Assembly: GCA_903828025.1 (NCBI GenBank)
Contig: CAIKKO010000023.1
Span: forward strand, 1-7,768
DNA from: an uncultured Sphingomonadales bacterium
Lineage (GTDB): Bacteria; Pseudomonadota; Alphaproteobacteria; Sphingomonadales; Sphingomonadaceae
Length of the DNA stretch: 7,768 bases
Direction: 5' to 3'
The translations under genes and the position numbers were made by a program. Shown piece by piece: positions 1-6,428 of this stretch (position 1 is its first letter; each line of letters starts with the position of its first letter). The notes below the pieces were generated by a model, which was not told the DNA's origin, ran no database searches, and was given only the letters and a program-made list of their open reading frames with translations.

Positions 1-255
1 CCGCGTCGAACGAATGTTTGGCAAGCTGAAACAGCAGCGCCGCATTGCCACCCGCTATGACAAAACCGTTTTGTCGTTCGAAAGCTTCCTCAATCTCGCA
101 GCTGCACGGCTATGGTTGAAGACTTTTGTCAACGCGGCCTAAAGTTCTAAATTGCAGAGTCAACTAAAACTTTTGGTGGATGCCGAGTGCCTTTGAGTAG
201 TCATTTGATAAAATTCATTGCAGACAAAAGAAATTTTTCTGTTTGCGTATCATCA
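1..255 (+). mobile_element. Right end of an IS5-family insertion sequence (outer boundary approximate)
   Basis: This comprises the transposase 3' end plus about 110 bases of AT-rich DNA. Composition changes sharply near 255: bases 204-254 contain 14 G/C out of 51, while 255-305 contain 30 out of 51 and match the GC-rich style of the rest of the window. I infer that the IS terminus lies between about 150 and 255. I could not fix it, because the left terminal inverted repeat and the target duplication are outside the window. Confidence 0.45.
2..142 (+). CDS. IS5-family transposase, C-terminal end (partial)
   Basis: Only the last 46 codons are in the window; the frame is open from base 2 and stops at TAA 140-142. 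The peptide begins RVERMFGKLKQQRRIATRYD and ends with LAAARLWLKTFVNAA. This is the characteristic C-terminus of IS5-family (IS427-like) DDE transposases. Residue 3 (E) and residue 10 (K) fit the family's R(3)E(6)K signature, so E3 is probably the third acidic residue of the catalytic DDE triad that cuts and joins transposon ends. The start and the other two acidic residues lie upstream of the window, so activity cannot be judged. The gene points towards the 3' end of the CCA nucleotidyltransferase gene, 58 bases away and convergent. The family call is firm; the subgroup is an inference. Confidence 0.85.
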   Translation, partial: RVERMFGKLKQQRRIATRYDKTVLSFESFLNLAAARLWLKTFVNAA

Positions 256-1382
256 AACCCACTTGCGACCCATTCAGTTTCCACCGCGCGCAGGATGCGA
301 GCAACCTCCGGCCCGGCGCTCACCCCCCGCGCCACCACGGCACCGCCCTTCAGCGGAAACCGCGGGATATCCCAGCCATCGAGCGGCGCGCAGCTTGCTT
401 CGGTGAGGAGCAGCCGGTCGATCGCTGCGGCGCGGCCCACACGGTAGGCCAAGGCGCGGGCGTCGGCTTCTGGCGTGGTGCGCGCGGCGACGAGCGCGAG
501 GTGTTTGCGCTGTGCGATACTGAGCCGCAGCCGCGCGCCGACGAGTTCGGCAACGGCGGGATCGGCGGGGAGCAATGCGGCAAACCGGCGCAGCGCTTCG
601 GGCGCGAGGCCTTGGGCCGCCTCGGCAGCGATCAGCGGGGCGAGCGCGGCGGGATCGGCTTCGGGCAGGATTTCGCGCAGCACGCCAAGCTCGGCCATGC
701 GGGCCACGGTCGGGGCCGGATCGGGCAGCGCGAGCAGCGCCATCAGCTCGCTGGCGATCCGCTCGCGCGAAAGGCCCTTCATGCCCGGCGCGAGCGCGGC
801 GCAGGCCTGCTCGGCATCTGGGTCCGCAGGCAGCGAACCGAAGCGCGCCTGAAAGCGGAAGTAGCGCAAAATTCGCAAGTAATCCTCGCGGATGCGCGCT
901 TCTGCTTCGCCGATAAAGCGCAAGTGCCGCGCGGCCAGATCGGCTAGGCCGCCGAAGTAGTCATAGACCCTCAGGTCGCGCGGATCGGCATAGAGCGCGT
1001 TGATCGTGAAGTCGCGCCGCGCGGCATCCTCCTGCCAGCTGCGCGAGAAGGCGACCGTGGCATGGCGGCCATCGGTCGAAACGTCGCGGCGCAAAGTGGT
1101 GATCTCGACCGGGCCGCCCGCGAGCACGGCTGTCACGGTGCCGTGCGCGAGACCGGTGGGCACGCTGCGAATGCCCGCCGCCGTGAGCCGCGCGATGACC
1201 TCTGCCGGTTCGAGCGGGGTGGCCATGTCGATGTCCTTCACCGGCAGGCCCATCAAGGTATCGCGCACCGCGCCGCCGACATAGCGCACGAGGCCTTCCC
1301 CCGCCGGATCGAGCGCGGCAACGAGTGCGGCCAGATCGGCGCGCGCGGTCCAGCCTGTCGGGGGGAGAGGTGCCTCAGCCAT
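201..1382 (-). CDS. cca: CCA tRNA nucleotidyltransferase (class II, poly(A) polymerase family)
   Basis: A 393-residue enzyme that adds or repairs the 3'-terminal CCA of tRNAs from CTP and ATP. The N-terminal nucleotidyltransferase head shows the GG(36-37)..RD(40-41) motif and the metal-binding D50-I-D52. These are followed by EITTLRRD (93-100), ARRDFTINAL (121-130) and the REDYLRILRYFRF helix (165-177) that leads into the helical tRNA-binding part. The ATG at 1382 is chosen because the protein then starts just before the head domain, with GGCGGA about 12 bases upstream. It overlaps the stop of the NUDIX gene by 8 bases, so it is the last gene of a minus-strand operon. A bacterial poly(A) polymerase is the alternative, but alphaproteobacterial proteins of this length and motif set are normally CCA enzymes. 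Oddity: the last 17 residues (377-393) are encoded by AT-rich DNA (14 G/C in 51) next to an IS end, so the native C-terminus may have been replaced. The catalytic core is intact. Confidence 0.9.
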   Translation of the reverse strand: MAEAPLPPTGWTARADLAALVAALDPAGEGLVRYVGGAVRDTLMGLPVKDIDMATPLEPAEVIARLTAAGIRSVPTGLAHGTVTAVLAGGPVEITTLRRDVSTDGRHATVAFSRSWQEDAARRDFTINALYADPRDLRVYDYFGGLADLAARHLRFIGEAEARIREDYLRILRYFRFQARFGSLPADPDAEQACAALAPGMKGLSRERIASELMALLALPDPAPTVARMAELGVLREILPEADPAALAPLIAAEAAQGLAPEALRRFAALLPADPAVAELVGARLRLSIAQRKHLALVAARTTPEADARALAYRVGRAAAIDRLLLTEASCAPLDGWDIPRFPLKGGAVVARGVSAGPEVARILRAVETEWVASGFDDTQTEKFLLSAMNFIK

Positions 1383-1977
1383 GCCAGCGCATCCGCCGCG
1401 CCAAGTTGGCGATGATTCCGGCGGTGACGCCCCAGATGCGGTGCTCCTGCCACAGGATCTCGATATATTCCCCCGCGCGCCCGTTCCATTCGGCCGCGTG
1501 CCGGGTCTGGTTGCCGGGATCGAGCACATGGCCGAGCGGCGGCTCGAACCAGCCTGCGACTTCGGCGGGATTGGGCTGCAGTGGCAGATCGGGCGGGATC
1601 ATCGCGAGCACCGGGGTGATGTCATAGCCGGTGCCGGTGCGGTACTGGTCGGTCGCGCCGATTACGTGGACCATTGCGGGGTCGACGCCCAGCTCCTCGT
1701 GCGCCTCGCGCAGCGCGGCCTCGATCGGGGTTTCGCCCGGATCGACTTTGCCGCCGGGAAACGCCGCTTGCCCGGGATGCGCGCGCATGTGCGAGGGGCG
1801 GTGGATCATCAGCACGCCGGGGCCGTCCGGGTGATCGGGCCGGTCGGTCACGGCGATAAGCACGGCGGCGGCGCGCAGCGGGGTATCCGCCACGGGGCGC
1901 CAGTCGCTGTAGGCCTTGTCCGCCGGGCGGGCATGGCCATCCTCGAACAGCGCGGTGAGGCGGGCAAGCAGGCTCAT
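1375..1977 (-). CDS. NUDIX hydrolase, CoA pyrophosphatase-like
   Basis: A 200-residue cytosolic hydrolase. The complete Nudix box is visible: G76, E82, R90-E91, E94-E95, L96-G97, which binds Mg2+ and cleaves nucleoside-diphosphate-X bonds. Just before it, R60-P-S-H-M-R-A-H-P-G-Q-A-A-F-P-G-G matches the UPF0035-type signature of coenzyme A pyrophosphatases (NudL/YeaB, PCD1). Those enzymes split CoA into 4'-phosphopantetheine and 3',5'-ADP. Substrate is inferred from that motif, not proved. The ATG at 1977 overlaps the stop of the DUF1285 gene as ATGA, and there is no good Shine-Dalgarno sequence, which points to translational coupling. The stop overlaps the start of the CCA gene by 8 bases. 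The length is usual for the family. Confidence 0.88.
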   Translation of the reverse strand: MSLLARLTALFEDGHARPADKAYSDWRPVADTPLRAAAVLIAVTDRPDHPDGPGVLMIHRPSHMRAHPGQAAFPGGKVDPGETPIEAALREAHEELGVDPAMVHVIGATDQYRTGTGYDITPVLAMIPPDLPLQPNPAEVAGWFEPPLGHVLDPGNQTRHAAEWNGRAGEYIEILWQEHRIWGVTAGIIANLARRMRWHG

Positions 1978-2543
1978 GCCGGGATCAGCCCGAAACGCGC
2001 GCCCTGGCTCTCTATGGCGAGCGTGTCGGGCGGCGAGACCGTGAGCGCGTGGTCGATCAGCTGGCCATAAGTGCTGCGATTGAGGCGTGCCTCGGTGCCG
2101 TGGCGCACCGCGAGGTAGTACGCGGGCGTGTCCGGGGTGCCAGCGGCGCGCAAGGGGTGATCGGGCCCGGCGAGCACGAGATCATCGGTGTTCAGCCGGA
2201 ACGCGATGACCGGGCGGCCCGCCGCATCCTGCCGCACCTCCATGTCCGTCGCCAGAAAGGCCGCGTCGTCCACCGCGATGGCAAGCTTTTCGGCGGGGGT
2301 GACGAGCCAGTGCTGGCCGCTGTCGTCCCGCGTCAGCAGCGCGGAGAAGGCGCGGACCATGGCGGGGCGATTGATTCGGCCGCCCTTATGGAACCATGCG
2401 CCATCCGCCGCGATGCGCATGTGGCTCTCGCCAATGTGCGTGGGTGTCCACGTTTCGACCGCAGGCAGGCGGCGCGACTCGACGATGTCGGCGAGGTCCG
2501 AAAGCGAGAGGGCAGACAGGTGGGGCGGCGGTTCATATGGCAC
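1974..2543 (-). CDS. DUF1285 family protein
   Basis: A 189-residue protein of unknown biochemical function. The call rests on the conserved pattern of the family: P27-x-V-E-x-W, G38-x-x-x-MRI, DGAWFHKGGRINRPAMVRAF (47-66) and YYLAVRHGTEARLNRSTYG (142-160). No signal peptide or membrane segment is seen, so it is probably cytosolic. I chose the GTG at 2543 (protein starting VPYEPPPHL) because homologues typically begin at this PYEPP sequence. Starting further upstream would overlap the acetyltransferase gene with low-complexity, arginine-rich residues that look like frame shadow. The ribosome site is poor (CAGG directly before GTG), so translation may depend on coupling to the upstream gene that ends 22 bases away. 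It shares ATGA with the NUDIX gene. Its frequent company with NUDIX and CCA-adding genes in alphaproteobacteria suggests a link to RNA or cofactor metabolism, but that is inference. Confidence 0.82.
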   Translation of the reverse strand: MPYEPPPHLSALSLSDLADIVESRRLPAVETWTPTHIGESHMRIAADGAWFHKGGRINRPAMVRAFSALLTRDDSGQHWLVTPAEKLAIAVDDAAFLATDMEVRQDAAGRPVIAFRLNTDDLVLAGPDHPLRAAGTPDTPAYYLAVRHGTEARLNRSTYGQLIDHALTVSPPDTLAIESQGARFGLIPA

Positions 2544-2565
2544 CTGTCGGCGATGCCAGATCAGA

Positions 2566-3075
2566 TCAGCCGCGCCAAGGGCCGAGCATGCCCTCTTGGG
2601 GCAGGACCGCCGGATTGGCGGCGCGGCACAGCAGGCGCGCGGGGTCCCACGGCCCGGGCAGCTTCCAGCCGCTCGTGTGTGCGGCGGAAAAGCCGAAGAA
2701 CCGGCCATAATACTCGGCATCGCCGATCATCACTTGCGGCAGCGGCGCGCGCGGATCAATCGCGGTGAGGCTGGCGGTGACCAGCGCTTTGCCAAAGCCG
2801 GTGCCCTGCAGATCGGGCAGCACCGCGACCGGGCCGACCATGATCATCGGATGCTTGCGGCCCGTCTGATCGGTCAGCGCCACCGGCCAGCACTGGATCG
2901 TGCCTGCCAGCATATCGTCTGCATCCAGCGCGGCAAACGAGAGCGCGGGCAGCCATTCGGTCCCTGCGCGGACCTTGTAAGCGGTTCGCGCAAACCGGTC
3001 GGGCCCGAACGCGGCATCGAGCAAGGCTTCGATGAGGGCGGGATCGATATCGGCAAGCGGGATGAGATTGGCCAA
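2566..3075 (-). CDS. GNAT family N-acetyltransferase
   Basis: A 169-residue acetyl-CoA-dependent acyltransferase from the chosen TTG start. The acetyl-CoA pyrophosphate loop is Q90-G-T-G-F-G95, preceded by the beta-4 strand IMVGPVAVLP (78-87). The later EYYGRFFGF (121-129) is the usual motif B region, followed by a KLPGPWDPARLLCR strand. The acceptor substrate cannot be told from sequence. The open frame extends to an ATG at 3216 (216 residues), but those 47 extra residues are proline-rich without family similarity, and would leave 57 bases to the divergent RTX gene. The TTG at 3075 gives MANLIPLADIDPALIEALLD, a normal start for this kind of protein, with GGAAAG about 11 bases upstream. The start remains uncertain; the domain call is firm. 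It is the first gene of the minus-strand operon. Confidence 0.82.
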   Translation of the reverse strand: MANLIPLADIDPALIEALLDAAFGPDRFARTAYKVRAGTEWLPALSFAALDADDMLAGTIQCWPVALTDQTGRKHPMIMVGPVAVLPDLQGTGFGKALVTASLTAIDPRAPLPQVMIGDAEYYGRFFGFSAAHTSGWKLPGPWDPARLLCRAANPAVLPQEGMLGPWRG

Positions 3076-3273
3076 GGCGGGCGGGCTTTCCGGGCTGCGG
3101 GGAAGATGTGCGCCGATAGCGGGCCGGGGGGCTGGGGGCAAGCCGCGGACTTGGTGCAAACCACTGCCATTTGGCTGGCCCGCGAAAACACGGCCCCTGT
3201 GCGTTGCCAGTTGCATGCCATTGCTTTGTCTGATTTACCCTTTTCCCAAATATAGGGGATTGGAGAGCGTGAA

Positions 3274-4347
3274 ATGGCCACAATCAAAGGCACAGATGGC
3301 AATGATACGCTGACCGGCACGTCCGGAGCCGATACGTTCCTGCCGATAATGGGAACCGATACGGTCGACGGAGGCGCAGGTATTGATACGCTGGTCTTTG
3401 ATTTTGGAACGACGCAGTACTCCGGCAACCTGGTCCTGACAGCATCCAACGCCGCAGGCACATCGGGCACTTTTACCGCCGGGTTCAGCGTGAATACAAC
3501 GTTCAGCAATATCGAGAGCGTCACGCTGACCGGGGTCGGGGCCTTCGTGATCGACGGACGGTTGGCGTTTGGCAGCGGGGCGCTCAACGTAGCCGCGAGC
3601 GACGTCGGTCCTTATTCCTCCTCCAATACGCTCAACCTCGACCTTTCCCACGGCAACTCGGCGAGCGGGGTGACGTTTGCGATCACCGGGCACAACGCGA
3701 CCTTCGCCCACGCCACCTTCGCTGGCTTTTATGGCTGGACGATTGCTCTGACCAATTTTGCCGATACCGCGACCGGCGGCGATGATCATGACACGTTTCA
3801 GGGTGGGGGCGGCAACGATACGCTGTCCGGAATGGGGGGCGGGGATTCGCTCTATGGGCAAGATGGGAATGACAAGCTCGATGGCGGCGCGGGCGATGAC
3901 TATCTGGTCGGCGGGTCTGGCAGCGACACGCGGGTCGGCGGCGACGGCAATGATATCCTCATTTCGGGCAGCAGCGCGGCAAGCGATGGCGGCCAGAATC
4001 ACGACGTGATGATGGGCGGTGCCGGCAACGATTTTCTGTGGGGCGATGGCGGGGACACGTTCGATGGCGGGGCGGGAACCGATGTCATCTCGATGGACCT
4101 GTCCTCTGCCACCAGCGCGCTGACCGCCGATTTGACCGCGGCCTTCAAAGGGGGAACGGTCACGTTCACTGCGGGGACCATCGGCGCGACCACGGTCACT
4201 GCGGTGGAAGGCTACTACGCCATCACGCTCAGCGACTTTGCCGATACCCTGAAGCTTGGCAGCGGTGCCCATTTCGTCAACAGCGCCGTCCCCGGCGGTG
4301 ACGAGGCACAGGGCATCCATGCCGGAGGCGGCGACGACACGGTCTAA
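3274..4347 (+). CDS. RTX calcium-binding protein, N-terminal part ended by a premature TAA
   Basis: 357 codons from ATG 3274, with GGAG at 3260-3263 as ribosome site. The protein starts MATIKGTDGNDTLTGTSGAD, a typical alphaproteobacterial RTX opening. Residues 5-40 are a short RTX stretch. Residues 45-165 form a beta-rich Ser/Thr/Gly region without recognised catalytic residues. Residues 168-270 are a block of GGxGxDxLx nonapeptides that bind Ca2+. Residues 271-330 are a second beta-rich insert, and from 349 a new nonapeptide array begins. That array is cut at codon 358 (TAA, 4345-4347), after which the same frame continues as RTX to 4926. No N-terminal signal peptide is seen. Such proteins leave through type I secretion using a C-terminal signal, which this product lacks, so it is probably not exported. 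No protease, lipase or other enzymatic motif was found. No HlyB/HlyD-type genes are in the window. Confidence 0.8.
   Translation: MATIKGTDGNDTLTGTSGADTFLPIMGTDTVDGGAGIDTLVFDFGTTQYSGNLVLTASNAAGTSGTFTAGFSVNTTFSNIESVTLTGVGAFVIDGRLAFGSGALNVAASDVGPYSSSNTLNLDLSHGNSASGVTFAITGHNATFAHATFAGFYGWTIALTNFADTATGGDDHDTFQGGGGNDTLSGMGGGDSLYGQDGNDKLDGGAGDDYLVGGSGSDTRVGGDGNDILISGSSAASDGGQNHDVMMGGAGNDFLWGDGGDTFDGGAGTDVISMDLSSATSALTADLTAAFKGGTVTFTAGTIGATTVTAVEGYYAITLSDFADTLKLGSGAHFVNSAVPGGDEAQGIHAGGGDDTV
3775..4083 (+). repeat. RTX nonapeptide repeat block 1
   Basis: About ten imperfect 27-base units encode GGxGxDxLx (residues 168-270 of the RTX protein). Examples are GGGGNDTLS, GQDGNDKLD, GGAGDDYLV and GGDGNDILI. 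They form the Ca2+-binding parallel beta-roll. The block is interrupted at residues 232-247 by a serine/alanine-rich insert. Confidence 0.85.
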
Positions 4348-4608
4348 GGCAGCAATGATGGCGACTGGATTTACGGCGGCGCAGGCAATGACAAATTGCT
4401 GGGCTTTGCCGGTAACGATTACCTTTGGGGGGACGATGGCAAGGACGCGCTGAACGGCGGAGCGGGGAACGACACGCTCAATGGCGGCGCGGGCAACGAC
4501 AGTCTGGTGGGCGGTGCCGGGAACGACATGCTGTACGGCGGCGATGGGAACGATACGCTCCGGGGCGGCACGGGAAAGGACTACCTGGACGGAGGCGCGG
4601 GCGCGGAC
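4318..4608 (+). repeat. RTX nonapeptide repeat block 2 (contains the nonsense codon)
   Basis: Roughly eleven 27-base units run in one unbroken nine-residue phase from GGGDDTV through the TAA to GGAGAD. Several neighbouring units (4450-4560) are close to identical at DNA level around GGCGGxGCxGGxAACGAC. The stop at 4345-4347 replaces position 8 of a unit, a position filled by Y, L, W, N, V, R or D in the following units. Confidence 0.85.
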
Positions 4609-4926
4609 AGGTTCGAGTTCGGGCCGGGCGAGGCTGCGGCCACGCGCGCCGATGCCGATACGATCATCGACTTCAGCCATGCCGAAGGGGACAGGATCGA
4701 CGTGTCCCTCATTGATGCCAATACGGTGCTCGCGGGCAACCAGGCGTTTTCCTTCATCGGCAGCGCAGCGTTCACGGCGGCCGGGCAGCTTCATGTCGTG
4801 CAGGATGGCAACGGCGTGACCTGGGTCGAGGGCGATACCAATGGCGATCATGTCGCCGATTTCGCGATCCAGGTCGGGCTGACGGCTGGCGCGCCGCAAC
4901 CGGTTGCGGGAGATTTCGTGCTCTGA
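4396..4926 (+). CDS. RTX protein, C-terminal fragment with serralysin-type C-terminal domain
   Basis: This is the in-frame continuation of the RTX gene after the TAA at 4345-4347; RTX coding resumes immediately at 4348. The first possible start is TTG 4396, with no convincing ribosome site, so separate translation is doubtful and this is best read as the 3' half of a pseudogene. Residues 1-70 are tandem nonapeptides (GGAGNDTLN, GGAGNDSLV, GGAGNDMLY and so on). Residues 71-176 contain DRFEFGPGE, ADTIIDFSHAEGDRIDVSLID, QAFSFIGSAAFTAAGQLHV and VEGDTNGDHVADFAIQV, the pattern of the peptidase M10 serralysin C-terminal domain. That domain caps the Ca2+ beta-roll and carries the type I secretion signal at the extreme C-terminus. 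The intact protein would have been 550 residues. Codon use after the stop still looks coding, so any inactivation is recent. Confidence 0.7.
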   Translation: MLGFAGNDYLWGDDGKDALNGGAGNDTLNGGAGNDSLVGGAGNDMLYGGDGNDTLRGGTGKDYLDGGAGADRFEFGPGEAAATRADADTIIDFSHAEGDRIDVSLIDANTVLAGNQAFSFIGSAAFTAAGQLHVVQDGNGVTWVEGDTNGDHVADFAIQVGLTAGAPQPVAGDFVL

Positions 4927-4952
4927 CCGGCGGCGGGAGCAAGGCCACCGGA

Positions 4953-4968
4953 CGGGTGACCTAACCCG
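4953..4968. terminator. Weak hairpin between convergent genes
   Basis: CGGGT (4953-4957) and ACCCG (4964-4968) can pair around a 6-base loop in the 72-base gap between the RTX gene and the regulator. There is no clear T-run on either side, so it is at best a weak bidirectional terminator. Confidence 0.2.
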
Positions 4969-4998
4969 CTTTGTGGTGAGGGGGGGCTGACGCCTCTT

Positions 4999-6399
4999 TC
5001 AACTCTCCGCAAAGGTGAACGGCTCGGCGGTCTTGCGGTAGTCATCGGGCAGGATTTCGCGGCCGAGGGGCGGTTCGGCGCGGGCGGTGCAGGTGGCGCG
5101 GTTGCACAGGCGGCAGGTGACGCCGATGGGTGTGGCAGGCGGCTGCTCCCCGCGCGCGTAGATCAGTTTGGGCGCGTGTTCGGCGGCGCAGGCGAGCGCG
5201 ATGGCGCGTAGGATCGACGGTTTGCCGTGGCCGCCGCCGCCGGAGGTTACGCTGCGCGCGATGCTGAAGAAGCGCTCGCCGCCGGGGAGTTCGAGCCACT
5301 GGGTCAGCACATCGCCGGGGCGGCGGAACGTACCGTGCAAGGTCCAGAGCGGGCAGCCGCCGCCGTGCGCGGCAAACGGGAAGCCCGCGCCGTCGAGCCG
5401 CTTGGAGACGTTGCCCGCCCCGTCGACGCGGATGAAGAAGAACGGCACGCGCTCCTGCCCCGGGCGGTTCAGCGTGGTGAGGCGGTGCGCGATTTGCTCG
5501 AAGCTGGTGCCGAACTGGCCCGACAGCGCCTCGATATCATAGGCGCGCGCCTCGACCGCGCGGGCGAAGCGCTCGTAAGGCATGAGCAGCGCCGCCGCGC
5601 CATAGGCCGCCAGCGCGCGGCGAACGAGCTGCGCGGCGGTCTCGCTGGCGAAGCTTTCCCCGCGCACGAGTGCCGCGATTTCCGGGCGTAGCGCGGTGTA
5701 GGCGATGTGCAGCGCCATCTGCCAGCGGCGGGCCTGCGGGGCGAGCGTGTCGTCGATCAGCAGCTGTTCGGCGTGGCGATCATAGCGGCGCACCGCGTCC
5801 ATCATCACGTCGGCGGGCATGAGGCGCACGCGCAGACCCTGACTGCGCAGATATTCGGCGAGGCCGCCTTCCTGCAGTCCGCCGAGCTTTTCGATCTCCT
5901 CCGCCAGCGCTTCGGCCTTGCTGTCGAGCGCGGGGAAATAGTTGCGGCGCTGCGCGACAAAGCGGCGCGCTTCGGCGAGGGGATCAGCCGAATCGCCCCC
6001 GCCCGCGCCGCCGCGCAGGCCCGCGAGCGCCTGCTGCTCGCGCATATAAGCGGTGTGGAGGCGCAGCATGGCCTCGGTGATTCCCGGGTAGCTGGTGGCG
6101 ACATCGGCCACTTCGAGCGCGGGCAAGTCGATCTCGGCAAAGATCGGATCGCGCAGCACATCGCCCAGACGCCGCGCGTAATCATCGCGTTCTTCCGCCG
6201 CGAGTTCGCTGACATCGAGCTTGTAGGCGCGGGCGAGGCGCAGCAGCAGATCGGCGGTGAGCGGGCGCTGGTTGCGCTCCAGCAGCGCGATATAGCTGGG
6301 CGAAATTGCCAGATCCTCGGCCATCACGGCCTGCGTCAGGCCGAGTTCGCGGCGCAAGCGCTTGAGGCGGGGGCCGAGGTAGAGCGGGCGCGATTCCAT
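4999..6399 (-). CDS. ScfR/RamB-type transcriptional regulator (XRE HTH + IrrE-like + C-terminal ScfR domain)
   Basis: A 466-residue regulator. Residues 11-65 are an XRE helix-turn-helix (LGLTQAVMAEDLAISPSYIA then LLERNQRPL). Residues about 140-300 correspond to the IrrE N-terminal-like region; no HExxH is visible (the equivalent stretch reads RRWQMALHIAYTAL), so proteolysis is unlikely. Residues about 310-460 form the ScfR/DUF2083-type C-terminal region with FFFIRVDGAGNVSKR, CPLWTLHGTFRRPGD (C349) and the C429-x2-C432-x4-C437 cluster. Family members include RamB (acetate and glyoxylate-cycle control in corynebacteria) and propionate/methylcitrate regulators; they respond to short-chain acyl-CoA state. 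Here the gene is divergent from aceA, with a shared 142-base region carrying a perfect inverted repeat 29 bases from its own start. I infer that it regulates aceA and perhaps itself. ATG 6399 places the HTH at the usual distance from the N-terminus; the ribosome site (AGGA, about 13 bases away) is weak. Confidence 0.88.
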   Translation of the reverse strand: MESRPLYLGPRLKRLRRELGLTQAVMAEDLAISPSYIALLERNQRPLTADLLLRLARAYKLDVSELAAEERDDYARRLGDVLRDPIFAEIDLPALEVADVATSYPGITEAMLRLHTAYMREQQALAGLRGGAGGGDSADPLAEARRFVAQRRNYFPALDSKAEALAEEIEKLGGLQEGGLAEYLRSQGLRVRLMPADVMMDAVRRYDRHAEQLLIDDTLAPQARRWQMALHIAYTALRPEIAALVRGESFASETAAQLVRRALAAYGAAALLMPYERFARAVEARAYDIEALSGQFGTSFEQIAHRLTTLNRPGQERVPFFFIRVDGAGNVSKRLDGAGFPFAAHGGGCPLWTLHGTFRRPGDVLTQWLELPGGERFFSIARSVTSGGGGHGKPSILRAIALACAAEHAPKLIYARGEQPPATPIGVTCRLCNRATCTARAEPPLGREILPDDYRKTAEPFTFAES

Positions 6400-6428
6400 G
6401 GGCTTGTCTGATCCTGTGAAGGCTGCAC

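Noticed and set aside
221..241. Short A/T-rich dyad (CAGA ... TCTG) near the CCA gene stop
   Set aside because: The stem is imperfect and A/T only, without a GC stem and T-run, so it is not a credible terminator.
3076..3216. Upstream ATG start of the acetyltransferase at 3216
   Set aside because: The 47 added residues are proline-rich and do not look like GNAT sequence. A TTG at 3075 with a GGAAAG site gives a normal family N-terminus. The ATG is kept only as an alternative.
3225..3254. Possible promoter TTGTCT, 17 bases, AATATA before the RTX gene
   Set aside because: The -10 match is poor, and the implied transcription start would fall on the ribosome site at 3260-3263, so it cannot serve the annotated start well.
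2188..3255. 355-codon plus-strand open frame across the acetyltransferase and DUF1285 genes
   Set aside because: It is a frame shadow with an arginine/alanine-rich, domain-free product, and it overlaps two supported genes on the other strand.
4450..4560. Regular DNA repeats that could suggest a CRISPR or satellite array
   Set aside because: The 27-base period is the coding signature of RTX nonapeptides. There are no unique spacers between identical repeats.
3235..4899. 554-codon open frame on the minus strand opposite the RTX gene
   Set aside because: The repetitive GC-rich RTX sequence leaves the antisense frame open by composition. The product is a low-complexity Ile/Val/Ala/Arg mixture, while the plus strand gives textbook RTX repeats.
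5707..6411. 234-codon plus-strand open frame opposite the regulator
   Set aside because: It is antisense to the N-terminal half of a well-supported XRE-family regulator and has no domain or ribosome site.
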